A DNA stretch of 11,165 nucleotides, taken from positions 1 through 11,165 of the forward strand of contig DAINBU010000147.1 in the NCBI GenBank assembly GCA_036732755.1. The letters are read 5' to 3'. A program made the translations under genes and the position numbers. The DNA comes from DASRRB01 sp036732755 (GTDB lineage: Bacteria; Planctomycetota; B15-G4; SIAN01). Shown here in pieces: positions 5,678 through 11,165 of this stretch (its first letter is position 1; every line of letters starts with the position of its first letter). The notes under the pieces are model-generated. The model was not told the origin of the DNA. It made no database searches and worked only from the letters and a program-made list of their open reading frames with translations.

Positions 5678-7102
5678 ATGACGATGCGCGACTTCCTGAA
5701 CATGCTGTTCAAGCGCAAGTGGACGCTGCTCTTCCTCTTCGCGCTCTTCGCCGGCGGCATGACGTTGGCGGCGAAGTACTACCCGCCCGCCTACCACTCG
5801 GTTTCCTCGCTCTACCTGCGCAGCAAGCGCGAGACGATCGACCAGGGCCTGGTCGACAACCCGACCATCAACCGCGGCATCGGTCTGCTCCTGCCCGACG
5901 TCCTCTCCGAGGTCGAGCTGGTGAAGGCGAGCGAGGTGCGCCGCCTCACGATCGAGAAGCTCGGGCTCGAGAGCCGCAAGGTGAAGCCCTCCGACCCGAC
6001 CCTCGACAAGGTGGCGCAGCGCGCCGTCTGGGACGCCTATCTCTACGACAACCTGCTGATCGAGGCGGCGGCGAGCGCCAACGTGATCAACATCACCGTC
6101 ACGGACGGCGATCCCCGGCGCGCCGCCGAGATCGCCGGCGCCTACGCCGACGCCTACCTCGACTTCCGGCGCCTGCTCGCGACCGGCGGCGTGAACGAGG
6201 AGGGACTCGACTCCGAGGCGAAGGCGGCGTCGGACAAGATGCTCGAGGCCGAGGCGGCGCTGACGCACTTCAACGAGGAGTGGAAGCTGGTCGACACCGC
6301 CGCGCAGAAGACCGAGATGATCAGCCTGCATGCGCGCACGCTCTCGCAGGTGACCGACGAGCGTGCCTCGCTCGAGCGCGCGCAGGCCGACTACGCGATC
6401 TACGCGAAGCTGCTCGAGGCCCGGTCGCCGGAGATGCGCGAGATCGCCGAGATCCGCGCCAACACCAACTGCCAGAGCCTCGAGACCCAGATCTCGAACG
6501 ACACCATCGCGCTCGCCGCCCTCCTGCAGCACAACCAGGAGACGACCGATTCGGTGGTGCGCATGCGCCAGGGCATCGAGACGCTGCAGAAGGAGCTCGA
6601 CCTGAAGGTCGTCGCGATCGTGCAGAGCGTCGTGCTGGGCAAGAAGGTGGTCGTCGACCAGCTCACGGCCAGTCTCGCCGAGCACGAGAAGCTCCTGAAG
6701 GACATCCAGGACCGGCTCGCGCTGCTGGTCTCGAAGTCCGGCATCAACGACCGTCTCGCCGTCGACCTCGACCTGCTGCGCGACCACTACAAGGTCGTGT
6801 CGCGCCGCCAGAAGCAGAACTCGTTCGACAAGGTGATGGGCGGCACGGGAAACATCGACGTCCTGGTCGCGAACCACGGCGTCGCGCCCAACCGGCCGTT
6901 CTTCCCGCCGCCGTTCGTCCTCAGCGTCATCGTCGCGATCCTGACCGGCCTGCTCGTCTCGTTCAGCGTGGTCATCGTGGCCGACATCCTCGACCAGTCG
7001 TTCAAGACGCCCGACGAGGTCGAGCGCGCGCTCGCGACGCCGGTGATCGGCACCATCCCGAAGCAGCCGAAGCACCGCCTCACCGCCCTGCTCGGGGCGT
7101 GA
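5678..7102 (+). CDS. Wzz/GumC-type polysaccharide co-polymerase, no kinase domain
   Basis: This 474-residue inner-membrane protein controls chain length and couples assembly to export in Wzx/Wzy-type systems. It has the classic layout: a short basic N-terminus (MRDFLNMLFKRKW), membrane helix 1 (~15-32), a Wzz domain beginning YHSVSSLYL (39-47), and a long charged, Ala/Glu/Leu-rich helical region likely to be coiled coil (~175-350). A proline-rich PNRPFFPPP (404-412) then leads into helix 2 (~413-437). The tail DQSFKTPDEVERALATPVIGTIP (439-461) is the link that in Wzc runs into the kinase domain; here the protein ends 13 residues later. The kinase-like partner is instead the separate gene at 3922-4599. 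It needs the outer-membrane protein encoded just upstream as its export partner. Confidence 0.9.
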   Translation: MTMRDFLNMLFKRKWTLLFLFALFAGGMTLAAKYYPPAYHSVSSLYLRSKRETIDQGLVDNPTINRGIGLLLPDVLSEVELVKASEVRRLTIEKLGLESRKVKPSDPTLDKVAQRAVWDAYLYDNLLIEAAASANVINITVTDGDPRRAAEIAGAYADAYLDFRRLLATGGVNEEGLDSEAKAASDKMLEAEAALTHFNEEWKLVDTAAQKTEMISLHARTLSQVTDERASLERAQADYAIYAKLLEARSPEMREIAEIRANTNCQSLETQISNDTIALAALLQHNQETTDSVVRMRQGIETLQKELDLKVVAIVQSVVLGKKVVVDQLTASLAEHEKLLKDIQDRLALLVSKSGINDRLAVDLDLLRDHYKVVSRRQKQNSFDKVMGGTGNIDVLVANHGVAPNRPFFPPPFVLSVIVAILTGLLVSFSVVIVADILDQSFKTPDEVERALATPVIGTIPKQPKHRLTALLGA

Positions 7103-7127
7103 CGCGGGACGTCCGCAGAAGCGCGTG

Positions 7128-8729
7128 ATGAGCGAACCTGCCGACACCGCGGCGCCTCCGGCGCGGAGCGCCGCTGCCCCGCCGCCGCCCGCGGACGGCG
7201 GTCCCAAGGACTCGCAGGAGGTCCTCTCCAAGGCCGGCTTCGGCATGGGGAGCGGCCTGATCCAGGTCGTGATCCGGGCCGCGACGACGTACCTCACCGC
7301 CCACATCCTGCACGCCAACCTGCTCGGCCTCTTCCACCTGAGCAACCGCATCGCGAAGGTCGGCTCGCTCTTCTCGCTGTCGGGCCAGGACGACGCGGTC
7401 GTCCACTTCGTCGCGAAGCACCGCGCCAAGGGCGAGCTCGGCAAGGCGCGTGGCGCCTTCAACCTGAGCTTCTTCTTCGCGACCGGGCTGAGCGTCGTCT
7501 CGGGGCTGCTCGTCTATTTCCTCGCGCCGTGGCTTGCGAACAAGGAGTTCAAGAACCAGCCGGTCGAGCAGCTCATCCCGACCATCCAGTGGTTCGCGAT
7601 CGCGGTGCCGCTGAGCGTGCTGGGCGGCGTGCTGAGCGCCGCCCTGCAGGGCACGCGCCAGGTGAAGAAGTCGCTCGCGACGCAGAACGTGATCGTGCCG
7701 GGCGTGCGGCTGATCCTCTTCGCGATCCTCGCGGCCTGCGGTTACAAGCTCTTCGGGCTCGTCTTCGCGCTGCTCGGCTCGTTCTTCGTCGGCCTCTTCT
7801 ACGCCGGCTGGCACGTGAAGAACCGCGTCGAATGGATGCAGCGCGGCGTCGTCCCCGACTACTCCGAGTGGCGCCGCATCGCGCTCTTCTCGCTGCCGCT
7901 GATCCTGCTCTCGCTGCTGGACTGGGTGAACAACAGCGCCGACATCATCATCGTCGGCAAGTTCATGGACGAGTCGGCGGTCGGCGTCTACGGCCAGGCG
8001 ATGCGCGTCTTCACGATCCTGAAGATCCCCGTCTCGGCCCTGAGCGCGCTCTTCGTCCCGCTCTGCGCCGAGTTCTACGCCAAGCGCGAGATGGAGCGGC
8101 TGCGGTCGATGTTCCGCGCGACCGCGAGCTGCGGCATCCGCATCGCGCTGCTCGCGGTGGGGGGGACGATCCTGCTCGCGCAGCCGGTGATGCGGTCGTT
8201 CGGGACCGACTTCACGGGCGGTTCGACGGCGCTCGTGATCCTCTCGACGATGCTCGTCAGCAACTGCTTCGCCCAGCTCGGCGGCTACGCCGTCTACATG
8301 TCGGGACGCAGCTGGTTCGTCCTCTTCAACCAGTTCTTCCTCAGCGTCGTCTGCGTCGGACTCTCCTGGCCGCTGACGCAGCACTACGGCATCGAGGGCG
8401 CCGCGGCGTCGCGCGCGATCGGCTGGGCGGCGTGGGCCGGACTGATCCTGGTCGAGACGCGCATCATCTTCGGGTTCCAGCCGTTCACGCGCGACATCGT
8501 GAAGGGGGTGGCCGCGGCGGGGATCGCCTTCGCCGCCTGCTTCGCGCTCCAGCAGATCCCGTTCGTCCACCAGCACATGACGCTCGTCGTCCTGACCGGA
8601 GTCGTCTTCACGGCGCTCTACGGCGGACTGTGCATCCTGTTCGGGCTGACGGAGGACGAGAAGTTCATCCTGAGGAAGCTCGGCGGCAAGCTGGCGAAGA
8701 AGTTCGTCGGGAAGCCCAGGCCCGCCTGA
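7128..8729 (+). CDS. Wzx-type lipid-linked oligosaccharide flippase (MOP superfamily)
   Basis: This 533-residue polytopic membrane protein is expected to flip undecaprenyl-linked repeat units across the inner membrane. After a Pro/Ala-rich cytoplasmic leader (residues 1-27) it has about 12-14 hydrophobic helices. The first pair frames the family-like GFGMGSGLIQVVIRAATTYLT start, and the middle carries NNSADIIIVGKFM and VGVYGQAMRV (268-294), typical of polysaccharide-biosynthesis flippases, where the second half-bundle begins. The C-terminus is basic (LRKLGGKLAKKFVGKPRP). ATG 7128 is preferred; GTG 7125 is one codon earlier. The ribosome site is weak (purine-rich CAGAAG upstream). The long proline-rich leader is unusual for the family. 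The transported sugar cannot be inferred. Confidence 0.88.
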   Translation: MSEPADTAAPPARSAAAPPPPADGGPKDSQEVLSKAGFGMGSGLIQVVIRAATTYLTAHILHANLLGLFHLSNRIAKVGSLFSLSGQDDAVVHFVAKHRAKGELGKARGAFNLSFFFATGLSVVSGLLVYFLAPWLANKEFKNQPVEQLIPTIQWFAIAVPLSVLGGVLSAALQGTRQVKKSLATQNVIVPGVRLILFAILAACGYKLFGLVFALLGSFFVGLFYAGWHVKNRVEWMQRGVVPDYSEWRRIALFSLPLILLSLLDWVNNSADIIIVGKFMDESAVGVYGQAMRVFTILKIPVSALSALFVPLCAEFYAKREMERLRSMFRATASCGIRIALLAVGGTILLAQPVMRSFGTDFTGGSTALVILSTMLVSNCFAQLGGYAVYMSGRSWFVLFNQFFLSVVCVGLSWPLTQHYGIEGAAASRAIGWAAWAGLILVETRIIFGFQPFTRDIVKGVAAAGIAFAACFALQQIPFVHQHMTLVVLTGVVFTALYGGLCILFGLTEDEKFILRKLGGKLAKKFVGKPRPA

Positions 8730-8730
8730 T

Positions 8731-8734
8731 GGAG
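8731..8734 (+). promoter_or_regulatory. Possible ribosome binding site of the deacetylase
   Basis: GGAG lies just after the flippase stop and 11 nt before GTG 8746. The spacing is long. An ATG at 8729 overlapping the flippase stop opens a frame of only 9 codons, which could feed ribosomes onto GTG 8746 by reinitiation. Confidence 0.3.
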
Positions 8735-8745
8735 TACCGCCTCCC

Positions 8746-9738
8746 GTGGATCTCGTGATCACGGTCGACACCGAAGAGGACGACGAGTGGTCGCCGCGGC
8801 CGAGCACGACCTGCGAGAACCTGCGCTTCGTCCCGCGCTTCCAGGAGCTCTGCGAGGCGCGCGGCTTCCCGGTCACCTGGCTCCTGACGCACGGCGCGGC
8901 GACGTCGCCGCTCGCGCCGCAGGCGTTCCGCGGTCCTCTCGAAAGGGGCGCCTGCGAGATCGGCGCCCACCTCCACCCGTGGAACACGCCGCCGAACGCG
9001 CCGCGGCTCGAACCCGACGGCGCCTTCTTCCGGCCCTATCCGCTCGAGTACCCGCGCGACGTCCAGCGCGAGATGCTCGCGTACCTGACGGGCGCGATCG
9101 AGAAGAGCCTCGGCGTGCGGCCCCGCTCGTACCGCGCCGGCCGCTACGGGCTCGACGCGACCGGCGCCGCGCTGCTGCGCGAATCCGGGTACGAGGTCGA
9201 CTGCTCGGTGACGCCCGGCGTGAGCTGGCGCGGCGCGATCGGGCGGCGCGGCGGCGCGGGCGGGCCCGACTTCGTCGGCGCGCCGCAGCATCCCTACTGG
9301 CCGGCCGCCGACGACGTCACGCGCGCCGGCCCCGCCTCGGGCCTGCTCGAGGTCCCGGTCACCGTCGTCCACACGCGCGCGCCGCTGCGCGGCGACCACG
9401 GCCTCACGCGGTGGTGGTCGCGCCTCTCCCACGACGGCTTCGTCGCGCGGGTCGCCCGCAAGACCGGCTTCGCGCGCACGTGGCTCCGGCCCTATCCGAA
9501 GTACTCGCTCGCCGACCTCGAGGCGGTCTGCGACTCGGCGCGCGCGGCCGGGGCGCCGCTGCTCGAGATGATCCTCCACTCGAGCGAGCTGATGCCGGGC
9601 TGCAGCCCCTACCGCAAGGACGAGGCGGCGGTCGACGCGCTCCATCGCGACGTCGGCGCGCTCCTGACGAGACTCTCCGCGCGCGGCGTGCGCGGCGCCA
9701 CGCTGCTCGACTTCAGCCGTCGTTTCGCGGCGGCGTGA
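8746..9738 (+). CDS. Polysaccharide deacetylase family protein (NodB-like fold, WalW-like)
   Basis: This 330-residue cytoplasmic-type protein has no signal peptide. Family members remove N- or O-acetyl groups from sugars using a divalent metal. Visible motifs are VITVDTEEDDEW (4-15), with the catalytic/metal aspartate Asp8 and Asp12; GAHLHPWNTPP (73-83), whose His75 and His77 are the metal-binding pair in a compact HxH form; YRAGRYGLD (129-137), the motif-3-like arginine loop; LEVPVTV (201-207); and MILHSSELMPGCSPY (275-289), with His278 as the likely catalytic histidine. The HLHPW spacing and the DTEED start recall WalW-like deacetylases. GTG 8746 is chosen because the family motif begins only a few residues in, and an ATG at 8729 is out of frame. 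It may act on a lipid-linked sugar before flipping. Its end overlaps a convergent sulfotransferase gene by 26 bp. Confidence 0.85.
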   Translation: MDLVITVDTEEDDEWSPRPSTTCENLRFVPRFQELCEARGFPVTWLLTHGAATSPLAPQAFRGPLERGACEIGAHLHPWNTPPNAPRLEPDGAFFRPYPLEYPRDVQREMLAYLTGAIEKSLGVRPRSYRAGRYGLDATGAALLRESGYEVDCSVTPGVSWRGAIGRRGGAGGPDFVGAPQHPYWPAADDVTRAGPASGLLEVPVTVVHTRAPLRGDHGLTRWWSRLSHDGFVARVARKTGFARTWLRPYPKYSLADLEAVCDSARAAGAPLLEMILHSSELMPGCSPYRKDEAAVDALHRDVGALLTRLSARGVRGATLLDFSRRFAAA

Positions 9739-10552
9739 GCTCCCGCCCGGACGGCGGGCGCTCGAGGTTGGAGTAGACCAGCCGCCGGTTGAGCCCCATC
9801 ACGGGCAGATACCACGGCGCCGCCCACAGCGTCCGGGCGCCCATCAGCCAGCGCGCGTCGTAGCTCACCGCCGCCCGCCGCTCCGGATCGAAGCGCATGC
9901 GATTGCCGCGCAGGATGTGGGCGCGCTCGCCGCGGGGCGCGAGCACGGCGGGGTCGAACGGCACGCCCAGGAACTCGCAGAGCTTCGGCACGACCGCGGC
10001 CGGCTTGAAGCAGAGCTCCTCGTACCCGAGCGTGAACGCCGCGATTCCCTCGCGCGTGAAGTACTCCTCGAAGCGGCGGTTGCCGCTGCGCCAGCGCGCC
10101 ACGTTCCACGGCGTCGTGTTGCGATGGCGCTGCGTCCACGGCAGCGTGCGGTCGACCGCCGAGGCGACGAAGCTGCGCACGTCCTTCACCAGGAAGACGA
10201 CGCGCAGCGCGCGGCGCGCCTCGGCCGGCAGCGCGGCGAGCGCGGGGACGTGCTTGGAGGAGTCGATCGGCGCGACGCCGTCGCCGCAGACCTCGCGCAC
10301 GCGCCGCAGCACGAGCGCGTGCAGCTCTCCGTACGGACGGTCGGGGGCGCGCCGCTTCTCTTCCAGGGCGGGACCCCAGACGGCGCACCCCTCGGCCGGC
10401 TTCCCGCAGGTGCAGGGGTTCTGCGGCTCGCCCGCGCGCGCGATCGTCGCGTGCACCTCGCCGAGGCTCACCAGCCGCGGATGGGAGCCGAGCATCAGGT
10501 CGAGGAGCGTCGAGCCGCTGTGGCCGAGCGACGCGATGAAAACGCCGCTCAC
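9713..10552 (-). CDS. Sulfotransferase family protein (PAPS-dependent)
   Basis: This 279-residue protein probably transfers sulfate from PAPS to a sugar hydroxyl or amine. The 5'-phosphosulfate loop is GHSGSTLLDLMLGSHP (10-25). DSSK (97-100) and VVFLVKDVRSFVASAV (118-133) form the 3'-phosphate-binding region, with Arg126 and Ser131 as likely contacts. A cysteine group, CTCGKPAEGCAVW (47-59), is characteristic of one bacterial sulfotransferase branch. GTG 10552 is preferred over ATG 10576: GGAAGG lies 6 nt upstream of it, and GTGA overlaps the upstream gene's stop, while ATG 10576 would lie inside that gene. It is in an operon with the other sulfotransferase and convergent with the EPS operon. 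The acceptor could be the polysaccharide or a lipid; sequence cannot decide. Confidence 0.85.
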   Translation of the reverse strand: MSGVFIASLGHSGSTLLDLMLGSHPRLVSLGEVHATIARAGEPQNPCTCGKPAEGCAVWGPALEEKRRAPDRPYGELHALVLRRVREVCGDGVAPIDSSKHVPALAALPAEARRALRVVFLVKDVRSFVASAVDRTLPWTQRHRNTTPWNVARWRSGNRRFEEYFTREGIAAFTLGYEELCFKPAAVVPKLCEFLGVPFDPAVLAPRGERAHILRGNRMRFDPERRAAVSYDARWLMGARTLWAAPWYLPVMGLNRRLVYSNLERPPSGRELTPPRNDG

Positions 10553-11165
10553 GCCGTCCCTTCCGCGCCGTCCCACTGCATCGAGCGGCCCAGCAGCGCC
10601 TCGAGGCGCTGGTTGTGCGGCCGGAAGAAGTCCTCGAGCCTGCGACGCAGCGCGTCGGGCAGCTTCGCGTACGGCGGCGGCCGCACCGGCTTGACCGAGA
10701 GGTGCATCACCGGGAGGCCGAGGAACGCCAGCAGCCGCGCCATCGACGCGTCGGAGTCGGCGAAGTAGCTCTCGCTGCGCTCGACGTGGACGCGCTCGCG
10801 CGGGTACATCGTGAAGAGGCGGCTGAGCTGCTCGTGGTAGACGCTGCGCGCGACGATGGTCGCCGGGCCGGAGGCGGTCGCGACCGCGTCGACGCCGTCC
10901 TTCTCGACCGCGCGCATGCCGAGCTCGACCACCTGCTCGAAGGTGAGGTCGATGCCGTCCTCGCGCTGCGCGTGGTGGTAGTTCGACCAGGTGCGCTCGA
11001 TCGGATTGCGCAGCAGGACGATCAGGCGCGCGTCGGGCAGGAGCTCGTGCATCCGCTTCGTGGCGATCGGCCGGAACAGGTAGGCGGGCGTCTTCTCGAG
11101 CGTGCGCGGCGCGTAGCCGAGCCGCCTCCCGACCAGGTCGACGACGGCGCGCAGCGGGAAGCGCG
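10549..11165 (-). CDS. Sulfotransferase domain protein, C-terminal 204 residues (5' end off the right edge)
   Basis: The minus-strand frame is open from the right window edge (first full codon at 11163) to TGA 10551-10549, so the internal ATG at 11052 is not the start. The visible part begins RFPLRAVVDLVGRRLGYAPR, then EKTPAYLFRP and LIVLLRNPIERTWSNYHH. The last is the 3'-phosphate-binding motif of PAPS-dependent sulfotransferases (PF00685 type), with the conserved Arg and Ser. The rest (FEQVVELG, SVYHEQLSRLFTMYPRERVHV, MARLLAFLGLP) fits the C-terminal half of heparan-type or bacterial carbohydrate sulfotransferases. The 5'-phosphosulfate loop lies outside the window. It overlaps the next gene by 4 bp (GTGA), so the two sulfotransferases are translated together. 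They are distinct families, not a recent duplication. Confidence 0.85.
   Translation of the reverse strand, partial: RFPLRAVVDLVGRRLGYAPRTLEKTPAYLFRPIATKRMHELLPDARLIVLLRNPIERTWSNYHHAQREDGIDLTFEQVVELGMRAVEKDGVDAVATASGPATIVARSVYHEQLSRLFTMYPRERVHVERSESYFADSDASMARLLAFLGLPVMHLSVKPVRPPPYAKLPDALRRRLEDFFRPHNQRLEALLGRSMQWDGAEGTA
10557..10564 (-). promoter_or_regulatory. Ribosome binding site deciding the GTG start at 10552
   Basis: The minus strand reads GGAAGGGA at 10564-10557, inside the last codons of the upstream sulfotransferase. The GGAAGG core is 6 nt from GTG 10552, supporting coupled translation. Confidence 0.5.

Noticed and set aside
8729..8758. A 9-codon frame overlapping the flippase stop (ATG 8729).
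   Set aside because: It is too short for a gene; it matters only as a possible reinitiation route to GTG 8746.

Overview
The window is GC-rich bacterial DNA made of two parts that do not seem to belong together. Positions 1 to about 555 hold the start of a glucokinase gene (minus strand) divergent from the first ~130 codons of a glycogen synthase gene. This glk/glgA arrangement and its CTG-dominated leucine codons look betaproteobacterial (inference). Glycogen synthase homology stops abruptly near position 555. From about 608 onward the DNA is a different gene neighbourhood with different codon habits (CTC preferred over CTG, many GCG/CGC codons). A contig misjoin is the simplest reading; a real rearrangement that truncated glgA is the alternative.

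Positions 608-9738 form one tightly packed plus-strand exopolysaccharide (EPS) operon of a Gram-negative-type, high-GC bacterium. The phylum cannot be fixed from the sequence; Acidobacteriota- or Myxococcota-like is only a guess. In order it encodes: two unlike alpha/beta-hydrolase-fold proteins of the type found in exosortase/EPS loci (608-1435, 1429-2373); a membrane-bound initiating sugar-phosphate transferase (2376-3794); a BY-kinase-like ATPase with a degenerate Walker A motif (3922-4599); an outer-membrane polysaccharide export (OPX/Wza) lipoprotein whose reading frame is broken by one in-frame UGA (4596-5651); a Wzz/GumC-type co-polymerase without its own kinase domain (5678-7102); a Wzx-type flippase (7128-8729); and a polysaccharide deacetylase (8746-9738). 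Junctions are overlaps or short gaps, except for a ~127-bp gap before the kinase-like gene.

On the minus strand, convergent with this operon, lie two sulfotransferase genes. One runs off the right edge (10549-11165) and is coupled by a GTGA overlap to the second (9713-10552), whose 3' end overlaps the deacetylase by 26 bp.

Taken together, the locus looks like a Wzx/Wzy-type secreted polysaccharide system. The sugar transferase would load the first sugar on a lipid carrier, the flippase would move repeat units across the inner membrane, the GumC-like and OPX proteins would control length and export, and the deacetylase and sulfotransferases would modify the polymer. No polymerase (Wzy) or ordinary glycosyltransferase is in the window, so the locus probably continues outside it. 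No tRNA, rRNA, CRISPR array, insertion sequence or convincing intrinsic terminator was seen.
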